64,000 nt of DNA, taken from Kribbella antiqua (GTDB lineage: Bacteria > Actinomycetota > Actinomycetes > Propionibacteriales > Kribbellaceae). The position numbers were made by a program, and so were the translations under genes. Of the stretch, positions 42,405-51,998 are shown piece after piece. Each line of letters begins with the position of its first letter. Position 1 is the first letter of the stretch. The stretch is from assembly GCF_004345665.1 (NCBI RefSeq), contig NZ_SLWR01000013.1:62001-126000 (forward strand), given 5' to 3'. The notes beneath the pieces were generated by a model. The model did not search any database. It was given only the letters and a program-made list of their open reading frames with translations, and was not told where the DNA came from.

Positions 42405-43540
42405 GGCAGCACCTCCAAACGGTGGACCCACTTCGTCTGCAGGACTCCGGGCCGGTTGGGCGCGATGATCCGGGCGGGGAAGCCGTGGTCGAGGTCCAGA
42501 TCGCTGCCGTTCAGCCGGAGGGCGAGCAGGGTCAGCGGATCGGCGGCGAACTGCGGCGGAAGTTCGCTGGTCGTGTAGAAGCCGTCCTGCTCCATCGAGA
42601 TGACGCGCACACGGGAGGACATCGGCGCACCGCACAGCGCCAGCAGGTCGCGGATGCGGACACCTTCCCACCGAGCTCCCTGACTCCAGCCTTCCACACA
42701 GGCGATCGGCAACGCGGATCGGTTCTGCGGCAGAGCGCGCAACTCGTCAAGCGAGTACTCGAGCTGCTTTGGCCCCCTGACGGTGAGTCGCCAGTCGGCA
42801 TCGACGGCGGTCACTCCGGCGTCCCGGGCCGTTCGGTTCACCGGCAGACCTTGCGGGCCGATCCCCGGCTTGCGTGGTGCCAGTACGGCGATCGACCCGA
42901 GAACCGGCGCCGATTGGCCGACCGAGGCGATCCCGACCAGTGCCCCGGCGCCGGCGACGGCTCTGAACATACTGCGCCGGCTCAGGCCGGTTCCCTGGCT
43001 TGCTTCGCGGTCGGCCGCGGTCCCGCGCCAGTGGCTCGTGATCAAGGGGAACTTGATGGCCAGGTGGACGAGCAGGGCGCCGACGATGATCCAGGCGAGG
43101 GCGTAATGGGTCTGCCGGAACGGGAACGGCCACGGATACCACTGCAGGGTGTTCAGGAACCCGGTGAACAGTTCTAGTGCCAGCGCCGACACCAAGACCA
43201 GGATGGACAGCCGCTCGACGATCATGCCCGCGGCTTTCCGGCTCGGTGGCCACGGTGGTCTGGCGAACAACTTCGGATAGACCGTCCACAACTTCGCCAG
43301 CAACAACGGAACAGCCATGGTTCCGCTCAGCACATGCAAACCCTGTGTCACCCGATAGAGCGACGCCGGCCGGGTGGGGATGAACAGCCAGCCGGGTCCG
43401 GACTGTTGCAGATGGCTGAACAGCCCGGTCAGGAAGCAGACCGCCACTGCGACCCCGAGCCACCGCCCGATTACGGTCGCCACCCGCGGATGATGCAGCG
43501 GAGATGAGAAGGACTGCTCCGTCGGAACGCGCAAGCTCAT
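42401..43540 (-). CDS. membrane cytochrome b-like / sulfite-oxidase-like molybdopterin oxidoreductase fusion
   Basis: 379 aa, first gene of the operon. Residues 20-170 are four membrane helices with histidines H43, H69, H145 and H159 placed as in b-type heme proteins. RR188-189 in LSRRSMFRAVAGAGALVG is an internal twin-arginine-like motif. Residues 240-379 are a sulfite-oxidase/YedY-type domain with the Mo cysteine C281 (IACVEGWSQG). It resembles MsrQ and MsrP joined in one chain. Probably reduces or oxidises an S- or N-oxide outside the membrane using quinol. Confidence 0.85.
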   Translation of the reverse strand: MSLRVPTEQSFSSPLHHPRVATVIGRWLGVAVAVCFLTGLFSHLQQSGPGWLFIPTRPASLYRVTQGLHVLSGTMAVPLLLAKLWTVYPKLFARPPWPPSRKAAGMIVERLSILVLVSALALELFTGFLNTLQWYPWPFPFRQTHYALAWIIVGALLVHLAIKFPLITSHWRGTAADREASQGTGLSRRSMFRAVAGAGALVGIASVGQSAPVLGSIAVLAPRKPGIGPQGLPVNRTARDAGVTAVDADWRLTVRGPKQLEYSLDELRALPQNRSALPIACVEGWSQGARWEGVRIRDLLALCGAPMSSRVRVISMEQDGFYTTSELPPQFAADPLTLLALRLNGSDLDLDHGFPARIIAPNRPGVLQTKWVHRLEVLP

Positions 43541-43736
43541 GCATCCATCACAACCCGGGTGCGCGCTCTGGTGGATCGTCCGAGCGCTGACGGTTCCCTT
43601 ACGGGCGGGAATCCGTCGCAGCCATCCGGCCGATGGTGAAGAACTCAGCGGCTCCTCGTGTAACGCCTGGCTCGTGGCCGGCACTGATCCAACAGATGTG
43701 TCCGTGTCGCGGAACTGCTCTGAAGGAGACGTCACG

Positions 43737-44441
43737 ATGCCCGAGTACGACGACCTGCGCGCACTGTTCATCAACTGCACCCTGAAGCGCTCACCGGCGG
43801 TCAGCCACACCGAGGGCCTGCTCGAACTCAGCCGGCGGATCATGGAGAAACAAGGCGTCGAGACCGAGGTGATCCGGGCCGTCGACCACGACATCGCCAC
43901 CGGCGTCTGGCCCGACATGACCGAGCACGGCTGGGCAACCGACGCCTGGCCGGCCATCCAGGAGAAGGTGATGGCGGCCGACATCCTGGTGATCGCCGGG
44001 CCGATCTGGCTGGGCGACAACAGTTCGGTGACCAAGCGGGTGATCGAGCGGCTCTACGGCAACTCCTCGATCCTCAACGAGGCCGGTCAGTATGCGTACT
44101 ACGGCCGCGTCGCCGGCTGCCTGATCACCGGCAACGAGGACGGCGTGAAGCACTGCGCGATGAACATTCTGTACTCACTGCAGCACCTCGGGTACACGGT
44201 CCCGCCGCAGGCGGACGCCGGCTGGATCGGGGCGGCCGGGCCGGGTCCGTCGTACCTGGACGACGGCTCGGGCGGTCCGGAGAACGATTTCACCAACCGC
44301 AACACCACCTTCATGACGTGGAACCTGCTGCATCTGGCCCGGATGCTGAAGGACGCCGGCGGGATCCCGGTGCACGGGAACCAGCGGTCGGAGTGGGACG
44401 CCGGCTGCCGGTTCGACTTCGAGAACCCGGAGTACCGCTGA
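43737..44441 (+). CDS. NADPH-dependent FMN reductase-family flavoprotein
   Basis: 234-aa flavodoxin-fold protein: ALFINCTLKRSPAVSHTEGL at the start (FMN phosphate loop), IVIAGPIWLGDNSSVTKRVI, and GCLITGNEDGVKHCAMN. GAAGGAG precedes ATG 43737; the longer frame overlaps the Mo-enzyme antisense and is rejected. Cytoplasmic oxidoreductase, partner unknown. Followed 25 bp later by an ECF sigma gene on the same strand. Confidence 0.88.
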   Translation: MPEYDDLRALFINCTLKRSPAVSHTEGLLELSRRIMEKQGVETEVIRAVDHDIATGVWPDMTEHGWATDAWPAIQEKVMAADILVIAGPIWLGDNSSVTKRVIERLYGNSSILNEAGQYAYYGRVAGCLITGNEDGVKHCAMNILYSLQHLGYTVPPQADAGWIGAAGPGPSYLDDGSGGPENDFTNRNTTFMTWNLLHLARMLKDAGGIPVHGNQRSEWDAGCRFDFENPEYR

Positions 44442-44465
44442 CCGTTCTCCTGTACCGTCGGCTGG

Positions 44466-45107
44466 ATGGGGGTGGTGTTGCCGGCGGACGACGTACTCGT
44501 GGCCGGTCTGCGGGCCGGGGACGAGGAGATGTTCGCGTGCGTGCTGAACGGCTGGTCCGGCTCGATGCTGCGGCTGGCGCGGTCCTTCGTGTCGACTGCG
44601 GCGAGTGCGGAGGAGGTCGTCCAGGACACCTGGCTCGCCGTCCTCGAGGGCATCGGGAGGTTCGAGGGCCGGTCCTCGCTGCAGACCTGGGTCTACCGGA
44701 TCCTGGTCAACATCGCCCGCAAGCGCGGCTCGCGGGAGCACCGGACCGTCCCCTGGACCAGCCTGGCACCGTACGACGGCCCGACGGTCGACCCGAGCCG
44801 GTTCCGCGACGGGGACGACCGGTACCCGGGCGGCTGGCGAGTCTTTCCGGAGCATTGGCCGAACACGGAGAACGAGGTACTCGCGCACGAGGTGAGAGCG
44901 ACTGTGGCCGCGGCGATCGAGAGCCTGCCGGTCCGGCAGCAGGTGGTGCTGACCTTGCGCGACATCGACGGACAGAGCGCGGAGGACGTGTGCGCCTTGC
45001 TGGACATCTCGATGGCCAATCAGCGGGTCCTGCTGCACCGGGCCCGCGCGGCGGTCCGCGGCCGGCTCGAGCAGTACTTCGCCTCGACGGCTGGAGTTGA
45101 GCGATGA
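44466..45107 (+). CDS. ECF-family RNA polymerase sigma factor
   Basis: 213 aa. Region 2: MLRLARSFVSTAASAEEVVQ, DTWLAVLEGIGRFEGRSSL; region 4: IESLPVRQQVVLTLRDIDG then VCALLDISMANQRVLLHRAR. The stop overlaps the start of a zf-HC2 anti-sigma gene (ATGA), the classical sigma/anti-sigma pair. The ATG at 44466 lacks a strong ribosome site; TTG/GTG starts inside are possible. Regulon unknown; the antiporter downstream may belong to it. Confidence 0.9.
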   Translation: MGVVLPADDVLVAGLRAGDEEMFACVLNGWSGSMLRLARSFVSTAASAEEVVQDTWLAVLEGIGRFEGRSSLQTWVYRILVNIARKRGSREHRTVPWTSLAPYDGPTVDPSRFRDGDDRYPGGWRVFPEHWPNTENEVLAHEVRATVAAAIESLPVRQQVVLTLRDIDGQSAEDVCALLDISMANQRVLLHRARAAVRGRLEQYFASTAGVER

Positions 45108-45331
45108 CGTGCGCCGAGCTGGTAGAGCTCGTCACCGCCTTCCTCGACGGTGCGCTGGACCCTGAGACAGAGCAGCGGTTCGTCGAACACCTCGCGATCT
45201 GCGACGGCTGCGAGACCTACGTGGAGCAGCTGCGGCAGACCATCGCCGAGGTCGGCAAAGTGCAACCGGAGAGCCTGTCCGACGAGACCCGCGACCGGTT
45301 GCTGACCGCGTTCCGCAACTTCCACGTGTAA
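45104..45331 (+). CDS. zf-HC2 anti-sigma factor (soluble, 75 aa)
   Basis: Zinc-binding anti-sigma domain: C3, H29, C33 and C36 in EHLAICDGCETYV form the H-x3-C-x2-C motif. No membrane helix; the chain stops after about 40 more residues, so it is the soluble ZAS type, like RsrA-group redox switches, possibly sensing oxidation. ATG overlaps the sigma stop (ATGA). Confidence 0.88.
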   Translation: MTCAELVELVTAFLDGALDPETEQRFVEHLAICDGCETYVEQLRQTIAEVGKVQPESLSDETRDRLLTAFRNFHV

Positions 45332-45374
45332 CAGAAGGGTCGTCCGGCGGCACTGATCTCTGCAGGGAGGGATC

Positions 45375-46574
45375 ATGCCGGACGTCGAATTCACCAACCT
45401 GTTCGCGGTCGCGTTGATCGCACTGCTCGCGCCGCTGCTGCTCGGGCTGGCGCCGCGCCTGCGGGTGCCGGCCGTCGTACTGGAGATCGTGGCCGGGATC
45501 GTGGTCGGTCCGCACGGGCTCGGGCTGGTCGACGTGGACGAGCCGGTGCAGATCGTGTCGCTGCTGGGGCTCGGGTTCCTGCTGTTCCTGGCCGGGCTGG
45601 AGATCGACGTACACCGGCTTCGTGGTCGTGTGCTGCGATTGGCGGCGCTCGGGTATCTGGTGACGCTGGCGCTGGGAACCGTTGCTGGGTTGGGATTCTC
45701 AGCAGCTGGATGGGTCCGGAGCCCGCTGCTGTTGGCTGTGGCGCTGTCCGCGACCTCGCTCGGTTTGGTGGTTCCGGTGCTCAAGGACGCCGGGAAGGTT
45801 GACAGCACGGTCGGGCAGTTCACGATCGCCGCTGCCTCGGTCGCCGACTTCGCCGCCGTACTGGTGCTGTCGCTGGTGTTCTCGACCGAGGGTGGCAGCG
45901 CCGGCGAGCGGTTGGTCATGGTCGGGCTGTTCGCGCTGCTCGTGGTGGTCGCCGGGATCGTGGTGGCGACGGCCGGGCGGTCTCAGCGGATCGGGGGTGT
46001 GTTGGTGCGGTTGCAGGACACAACGGCCGAGATCCGTGTTCGCGCCGCGGTCGTGCTGCTGGTCGCCTTCGTCGCACTGGCCGAGCAGTTCGGGTTGGAG
46101 ACGATCCTCGGCGCGTTCCTGGCCGGCGCCGTCGTCGGACTGGTCGACCGCGACGCGAGCTCGCACCCTCGCTTCCGGATCAAGCTCGAAGCGCTCGGGT
46201 ACGGCTTCCTCATCCCGGTCTTCTTCGTCACCAGCGGTCTGCGACTCGACCTCGGCGGGTTGGTCGACGACCCGGCCGCCCTCGCCCGGGTTCCGCTGTT
46301 CCTGCTTGCGCTGCTCGTCGTACGCGGTGCCCCTGCCCTGCTGTCGATCCGCTCCCTCGGCGGCCGATCGACGGCAGCCGTAGGACTACTGCAGGCGACG
46401 TCGTTGCCGTTCATCGTCACCGCGACGCAGATCGGCGTACTGACCGGGTTGATGGCTCCTGTCACCGGCGCCGCTCTGGTTTGCGCCGGTTTGCTGTCGG
46501 TCCTGATGTTCCCGTCAATCGCCCTGCTGCTGCTCAAGCAACCGGTCTCCGCGGCGAGCATCCCTCCCCGATGA
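45375..46574 (+). CDS. CPA2-family cation:proton antiporter
   Basis: 399 aa, about twelve helices. LRVPAVVLEIVAGIVVGPHG and LGFLLFLAGLEIDVHRLRGR are the usual KefB/NapA signatures; the unwound-helix region near ATSLGLVVPVLKDAGK; EQFGLETILGAFLAGAVVGL later. No C-terminal RCK/TrkA-N domain, so it is the short form. GGAGGG precedes ATG 45375, 43 bp after the anti-sigma gene. Exchanges Na+ or K+ for protons. Confidence 0.9.
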   Translation: MPDVEFTNLFAVALIALLAPLLLGLAPRLRVPAVVLEIVAGIVVGPHGLGLVDVDEPVQIVSLLGLGFLLFLAGLEIDVHRLRGRVLRLAALGYLVTLALGTVAGLGFSAAGWVRSPLLLAVALSATSLGLVVPVLKDAGKVDSTVGQFTIAAASVADFAAVLVLSLVFSTEGGSAGERLVMVGLFALLVVVAGIVVATAGRSQRIGGVLVRLQDTTAEIRVRAAVVLLVAFVALAEQFGLETILGAFLAGAVVGLVDRDASSHPRFRIKLEALGYGFLIPVFFVTSGLRLDLGGLVDDPAALARVPLFLLALLVVRGAPALLSIRSLGGRSTAAVGLLQATSLPFIVTATQIGVLTGLMAPVTGAALVCAGLLSVLMFPSIALLLLKQPVSAASIPPR

Positions 46575-46597
46575 CAGGCTTTCTCATTCATCGCGCT

Positions 46598-46628
46598 GGT
46601 ACCGCGTGGCGTGTAGCCACGCGGTACC
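46598..46628. terminator. hairpin between convergent genes
   Basis: GGTACCGCGTGGC, loop GTGTA, then the exact complement GCCACGCGGTACC: 13 perfect pairs in the 69-bp convergent gap. No T-run, as is common for actinobacterial bidirectional terminators. Confidence 0.75.
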
Positions 46629-46643
46629 CGACCTGTTGTTGGG

Positions 46644-49292
46644 TCACGAGCACAGTAGTCCCAGGACCTGCGCCGTGCCTGGGTGTCCCGGGCTGGGTGA
46701 GTAGCCGGGGTTGACTCGGACGATGGCGATTGCGGGCTTGGTACCGCCGATGATGTTCCCGCTCTTGACCACCTTGGACGTGACCAGTACGGCGGTGTAC
46801 TGCGGGAGGGCGTTCGATGGTGGCGGGCTGTTGCCCGGCAGGGTGCGCCAGTTGCCGCCACAGGTGGTTCGCCCGGCCGGATCGTTGGAGAAGCCTTTGA
46901 AGCTGTTGGGGGCGGTCCCGCCACTGACCGAGTTGGCGAGGTACCACGTGTCGCTCCAGAAGGTCGCCGTTGCTCCGACGGTGGCGTTGCCGTCACCGAT
47001 GACGAAGTTGCCGCCCGGTGTCCAGGTGAACACCACCACTGACGCGCTCGTTGCTGATGGCAAGTAATATGCGTCGCCGGCGAATGCGGCCGACACCGTT
47101 GCCGGTCCACCGGGCTGGTTCACTGATGCGATCGTGCAGCTGGCTGTACCAGCGGCGGTGGTCACTCCGGAGCAGGACTGTGCTCCCGGTCCGGTGCCCA
47201 AGGTGAGTTGGACGGTCCGGCCGGCCACCGGCGTCGGGTCGTCCTCGGTGAGGCGAGCCGACAGAGTCGCCGGATCACCGTTGCCGACGAACGCGGGACC
47301 TGTGTAGGCCAGCGTGGTCTGCTCCTTGTTGAGGGTGAACGCGACGCCTGGCGAGGTGGTCGCCTCGTACTGTGCCGAGCCTGCGAAGCTCGCTGTCGCG
47401 GTATACGGTCCGGGCACCTGCTGCGGGGTGAAGCCACAGGTTGCCACGCCGCTTGCGTTGGTCACGCCAGTGCAGGTGTCGGTGCCGAACCCGATGGTGA
47501 GGGTTTGACCCGGCACGGGTGCGGATGTCAGCGCATCCCGCAGCGTGCCGCTGACCGTCAGCGGATCGTGGTATTCGCCCCTGGTCGGTCCGGTGTACGC
47601 CGCCACTGTCGCGTGCTTCTGCCAGGTCACTGTCACCGGCGTGGTCTCGCCGGCGTCTTGGACAGTGTCCTCGTCGAGGTCTGCCCAGATGGTCACGGTG
47701 TCAGTCCCGGCGGAGCCGTTGGAGTACGAGAACGTCGCCTGGCCGGCCGCGTTCGTCGTACCGGTTCCGGTCGTGTCCGACGGCGTACCACTGCTGGCTA
47801 CCGTGAAGCGAACCGGGATGAACTGTTCGTTCTCTCCATGCGCACCGGTGACCTTCGCGGTCACGGTGGTGGTCTGTCCCCAGGCCAGCGGATTGGGGCT
47901 TGCCGTGCCCGCGACCGTTGTGGGTGGCGAGAAGTCGACCCGAGCGCTCCAGCCGTCGGTGGCCCCGCCGACTCCGGCTCGGCCGTCACCCCACGAGGGG
48001 TGTACGACGTTGTCCGGGCCGACGTCGACCGCCAGGTAGTCGCCGAGGAAGCCGGTTGCCTCCGGTGTCGGCTGTGAATTCACCTGTACGGCGGTGAACG
48101 TCGGCGTCGCGGCCACTGCGCCGTACGACAGGAAGACGTTGTGGTTGTTCGTCTCGTCGTCGTTGCTGTAGTACGCGACATGGACCCGGCCCTGCGCCAC
48201 GTCGACCCAGGGCATGAACTGGCCGTCCGGATCCGCCTCCACGTCGACGTCCGAGGGTGCCGTCCAGCCCGCGTTGTCGATCGCGGACGAGATCAGGATG
48301 TCGGCGTCGCCGCCGTCGGCGTCGGTGTAGTCCGCCCAGACGACGAAGGCGCGGCCGGTCGCGGCGTCGACGTCGATGCTCGGGAAGGACCGGGTCCGGA
48401 AGCCGGTCGCGAGCGCGGGGTTGACGTTGTCCAGGGTCGCGACCTGGACCGGCGCACCGAAGTTCTGCCCGTCGTCCGTCGAGCGCGCGACCCAGACCGA
48501 CGAGTCGGCGCCGTCGCCGATACCGTTGCAGAAGGTCGTCCAGGCGACGTACAGGTCGCCACTGTTGGCCTCCTGGGCTAGTTCCGCGCCATGGTTGAGG
48601 CAGCCGTTCTGCGCCGCATCGGTCGACAGCACCAGCGGTGCCGAGAAGGCGAAGCCGTCGCCCGCCCCGTTGAGATCGCGGGAGAACACGACCTCGTTGT
48701 TGTTCGTGCCGCCGAACGGCGTCCAGGCCACGTAGACGTTGTCGTTGTTCGCCCGGTCGACGAGGATGAACTCCTTGTCATTGCAGATGGTGGTGCCGCC
48801 GGCCGCGACCACACCGTTGGCGGGATCGGTCCAGTTGGTGCCGTCGTCGGTGGACGAGGTGACGAACAGGGTGCACGGATCTTCGCTGTCGCGGTGGGCC
48901 AGCGCCGAGTAGTAGATCCTTCCCCCGGCGCCGAAATCGACCGCCGGGTCGCTCATCAGCAGGGTGTCACCGTCGCCACCGACGTCGGTCACAGTCAGGG
49001 TGCCGAAGGGCAGGTTGCCGTTGGTCCAGTTGCGTCCTCCGTCGGTGGAGGTGTACCACTCCTGGCTGTTGCCGCCCCCGCGCTCGTTCGCACCGGCAAC
49101 CAGATGGTTGGCGTTGTTCGGGTCGACGACGATGTGCAGCTCGCGCTCGTTCGCGGCGAGATTGGCCATCGACACGTCTCGGATGACCGGCGTGGTCACA
49201 TGGTTGGCAGCCGCCGGCCCGGCGCTCACACCCAGCCAGGTCAGCGGTATCAGGCTGCAGGCGACTGCCGCCCGCAATAGTCGGTGTGTCAC
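46644..49292 (-). CDS. large secreted protein: sialidase-fold propeller plus Ig-like repeats
   Basis: 882 aa from GTG 49292 (GGGGGG upstream). Signal peptide 1-30 (LLRAAVACSLIPLTWLGVS, cleavage near AAA-NH). Residues about 40-450 are a BNR/sialidase-like propeller with Asp-box-type turns (STDDGTNW, STDDGQNF, STDGGRNW). Residues about 460-740 are three Ig-like/Big_3-type domains, then a conserved C-terminal block (WYLANSVSGGTAPNSFKGFS) that ends in Cys. Extracellular, probably binding or cutting a glycan; the arginine triad of true sialidases was not confirmed. Confidence 0.82.
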   Translation of the reverse strand: MTHRLLRAAVACSLIPLTWLGVSAGPAAANHVTTPVIRDVSMANLAANERELHIVVDPNNANHLVAGANERGGGNSQEWYTSTDGGRNWTNGNLPFGTLTVTDVGGDGDTLLMSDPAVDFGAGGRIYYSALAHRDSEDPCTLFVTSSTDDGTNWTDPANGVVAAGGTTICNDKEFILVDRANNDNVYVAWTPFGGTNNNEVVFSRDLNGAGDGFAFSAPLVLSTDAAQNGCLNHGAELAQEANSGDLYVAWTTFCNGIGDGADSSVWVARSTDDGQNFGAPVQVATLDNVNPALATGFRTRSFPSIDVDAATGRAFVVWADYTDADGGDADILISSAIDNAGWTAPSDVDVEADPDGQFMPWVDVAQGRVHVAYYSNDDETNNHNVFLSYGAVAATPTFTAVQVNSQPTPEATGFLGDYLAVDVGPDNVVHPSWGDGRAGVGGATDGWSARVDFSPPTTVAGTASPNPLAWGQTTTVTAKVTGAHGENEQFIPVRFTVASSGTPSDTTGTGTTNAAGQATFSYSNGSAGTDTVTIWADLDEDTVQDAGETTPVTVTWQKHATVAAYTGPTRGEYHDPLTVSGTLRDALTSAPVPGQTLTIGFGTDTCTGVTNASGVATCGFTPQQVPGPYTATASFAGSAQYEATTSPGVAFTLNKEQTTLAYTGPAFVGNGDPATLSARLTEDDPTPVAGRTVQLTLGTGPGAQSCSGVTTAAGTASCTIASVNQPGGPATVSAAFAGDAYYLPSATSASVVVFTWTPGGNFVIGDGNATVGATATFWSDTWYLANSVSGGTAPNSFKGFSNDPAGRTTCGGNWRTLPGNSPPPSNALPQYTAVLVTSKVVKSGNIIGGTKPAIAIVRVNPGYSPSPGHPGTAQVLGLLCS

Positions 49293-49314
49293 AGTTCCCC
49301 CCACGTTGGTTGTG

Positions 49315-49920
49315 TCAACAACTGGTTGATCGCAAGGCCAAGCGGCCGTCGGCTACTTGCGATGGAATCGCCAGCCCGCGCCCGAATCTCCAGCCCCCGG
49401 TCTGGTCGCGGAACCACACTTGGTCGTCGCCAGTGCGGTCAGTGATGCGTGGCGTGTGATCGACCTCGCGCGCGTCCCGGTCGCTCAGCTTGACGGTGTC
49501 TGTTGAGCCGAACAGCCGGCCATCCGGGAACAGTCGAGCCGCGGCTCCCGGCGGGATTGCGCCATCGGTCGAGATGCGTGCGGAGATACCGGTCGATGCC
49601 GATCGAACGGTCCAGCAGGCGAGGTCCACCGCTTCGCTGGTGCCGTTGAAGAGCATCACGTACTGGCCGCCGGGGGACCGGTCCTCAGAAGCGACCTCGA
49701 CCGCGATGATCCGGACCAGACCGTCGGGGCGAGGTGTGGCCTGACTGGCCGAGGGCTGCGGCGTTGTCGTCGAGGTGCTTGCCGTCGGCAAACTTGGTGC
49801 TGACGTGGCAGGCGTCGGCGTCGGGCCGCCTCGGTCGGCACCGTCGTCGCTGCACGCCGGCACCGCGAGCAACGCGCTCGCGGCGAGCAGGCATGCAGCC
49901 GTACGTCCCCGTGCAGTCAT
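49315..49920 (-). CDS. lipoprotein with lamin-tail-like (LTD) domain
   Basis: 201 aa. Type II signal peptide ending LLAVPAC (lipobox, Cys near 23), then a Thr/Ser/Pro linker and from about residue 68 an LTD-type beta sandwich (GLVRIIAVEVAS, QYVMLFNGTSEAVDLACW, RLFGSTDTVKLSD). CGGGGG precedes ATG 49920. Anchored outside the membrane; LTD domains in bacteria usually accompany nucleases or adhesins. The stop lies 22 bp before the big secreted protein, so the two form one transcript. Confidence 0.8.
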   Translation of the reverse strand: MTARGRTAACLLAASALLAVPACSDDGADRGGPTPTPATSAPSLPTASTSTTTPQPSASQATPRPDGLVRIIAVEVASEDRSPGGQYVMLFNGTSEAVDLACWTVRSASTGISARISTDGAIPPGAAARLFPDGRLFGSTDTVKLSDRDAREVDHTPRITDRTGDDQVWFRDQTGGWRFGRGLAIPSQVADGRLALRSTSC

Positions 49921-50258
49921 AGCCGTCCCCCGCCCGGGTGCTGTCGCACGGTTCGCGCGGCCCCCGCACCACGGGCATGAAACCGAAGGTAAGCCCGGGC
50001 GCGGGAACACAGCAAGAGCGAACGGCTGCCCTTCTGGGCACATTCGTCCCGCCCAACGCGCGGGCAGGACTTTGGTGCTTCGGGCAATTAAAGATGAAAC
50101 GATCGCGGATGTGTACGGATGGCGGCGCGCACTCGGAGTGCTAGACGAGAAATCGATTGCCGGGAGAGATTGGTCTCTGAGGTCTTGTCATTGGTGCTGT
50201 GCGGGCGTTGTGTCGGAGCTGATCTCATTGCTCGGGGGCATTGATCTCAGGAGGGTCC
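49921..50258. other. divergent intergenic region
   Basis: 338 bases between the lipoprotein (minus) and the secreted propeller protein (plus). Holds the ribosome sites of both and an AT-richer segment near 50080-50160 that probably carries promoters; no further gene seen. Confidence 0.45.
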
Positions 50259-51989
50259 ATGCGCCGTACTCGCGGCATGGTCCTGGCTGCGGTCGCGTGC
50301 CTGGCCCTGACCGGGACCGGGCTCGCCGCGGCACAGCCGGGTGCAGACACGGAGGTCACCGTCGGCAGTCCGTCGACGCCCTTCTCGCAGAACAAGCAGA
50401 ACGAGCCTGGTCTCGCGGTCGACGCCCACCAGCCGTCGCTGCTTGCCTCCGGCGCCAACGACAACATCGACCTGGAGGCCTGTGCTGCCGGTGACCCGGC
50501 GACCTGCCCGTTCACCCCGGGCGTAGGCGTTTCGGGTATCACGTTCTCGACGAACGGTGGCCAGAGCTGGGTCCAACCGACGTACACGGGCTGGAGTGCG
50601 CGTCATTGTCTTGGCCCGGCGGCGTGTGTGCCGAGGGTCGGGCCGATCGGGACGTTGCCGAACTACTTCGAGAACGGCATGGTGTCGAACGGTGACCCGG
50701 AGCTCGCGTTCGGTCCACGGCGTGGTGCGAACGGTGTCTTCTCTTGGGCGAACGGATCCCGGTTGTACTACGGCAACATCGCGACGCCGTTCCCCGGTAA
50801 CCCGGGCTTCCCGGGTGCAGGTGCCATCGCAGTCTCCCATCTGGACGCCACTGGACCGGGCAACCGGCTCGCCGGAGCGCTTGCCGGTGACAACAGTGCC
50901 TGGTCGGCACCGGTGATCGTGTCGAAGCAGAACTCGGCGCTGTTCTCCGACAAGGAACAGCTGTGGGCGGACAACGCGGAGTCCAGCGACTTCTTCGGCA
51001 ACGTGTACGCCTGCAACGTCGGCTTCCGCGGTGTGGGTTCGGGAGCACCCGAGCCGGTCCTATTCGCGGCGTCCAGTGACGGCGGACTGACGTGGCGGAC
51101 CAAGCAGTTGTCGCCGGCAACGAACAACGCCCAGACGGGTGGCCGGCAAGGCTGTACGATCCGGACCGACAGCACCGGGACCGTGTATGTCGTCTGGGTC
51201 GGCACCGACATCAGGACCCGGCAGGGCGTGTTCTTCCAGGCCCGTTCCTTCAACGGTGGCGCGAACTTCGAGCGGCCGCGCGCGATCGCGATCGTGACGA
51301 ACATCGGGCAGCTCGACCCGGTACAGGGCCGGTTCACCATCGACGGCGTGGCAGGAGCGCGGACGAGCACGTTCCCGAGCATGGACATCGCCAACGGCGC
51401 GCCGACCGGAACCGACGCGACCGACGAGATCGTGGTCACCTGGTCCGACGACTCGGCCGGCACGAACGACGAACGCGCGTACGTCATCCACTCGACGAAC
51501 GGGGGCGACAGCTACACCGGCCGGACGGTGGCGAGTGAGGGTGGGGACCGGGCGAACCAGCCCGCGATCGCGATCTCGCCCGATGGAGCCGACGTGTACC
51601 TGACCTACAACGCGTTCCTGGATCTCTGGCGGACGACGACCGCGGATCCGCGGCGGATGCTCGGCGTGGTCCGGCACGCGAACTCCTCGACCGGCCCCTT
51701 CACGACGCTGCACCGCGGAGCCATCGGCGACGCCCGCGCGTCCAGTGCGAACGGCCTGACCAGTGAGTTCCTGGGCGACTACAACTACGCGGTGGCGACC
51801 GATGCCGCCGGTGTGGCCGTCTGGAACGACACCCGGGACGCCGCGGTCTGCCCGGCGATCAACGCCTACCGGCAGTCGCTCGTCGACGGTACGCCGATCG
51901 CCGCACCCGCGCCGGGCACGGCCTGTCCGCCAACCTTCGGCAACACCGACATCTGGGGAATCGCAGCAGCCGACCCAACGGCTGACTGA
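50259..51989 (+). CDS. secreted sialidase-fold (BNR-type) propeller protein
   Basis: 576 aa. AGGAGGG lies 5 nt before ATG 50259. Signal peptide to about residue 27 ([20 protein letters not shown]). The rest is a six-bladed propeller: [63 protein letters not shown]. It shares this layout (and the LGDY...VWND end) with the propeller of the 882-aa protein at 46644, so the two are related. Extracellular; ligand unknown. Confidence 0.82.
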   Translation: MRRTRGMVLAAVACLALTGTGLAAAQPGADTEVTVGSPSTPFSQNKQNEPGLAVDAHQPSLLASGANDNIDLEACAAGDPATCPFTPGVGVSGITFSTNGGQSWVQPTYTGWSARHCLGPAACVPRVGPIGTLPNYFENGMVSNGDPELAFGPRRGANGVFSWANGSRLYYGNIATPFPGNPGFPGAGAIAVSHLDATGPGNRLAGALAGDNSAWSAPVIVSKQNSALFSDKEQLWADNAESSDFFGNVYACNVGFRGVGSGAPEPVLFAASSDGGLTWRTKQLSPATNNAQTGGRQGCTIRTDSTGTVYVVWVGTDIRTRQGVFFQARSFNGGANFERPRAIAIVTNIGQLDPVQGRFTIDGVAGARTSTFPSMDIANGAPTGTDATDEIVVTWSDDSAGTNDERAYVIHSTNGGDSYTGRTVASEGGDRANQPAIAISPDGADVYLTYNAFLDLWRTTTADPRRMLGVVRHANSSTGPFTTLHRGAIGDARASSANGLTSEFLGDYNYAVATDAAGVAVWNDTRDAAVCPAINAYRQSLVDGTPIAAPAPGTACPPTFGNTDIWGIAAADPTAD

Positions 51990-51998
51990 CCAGCACTC

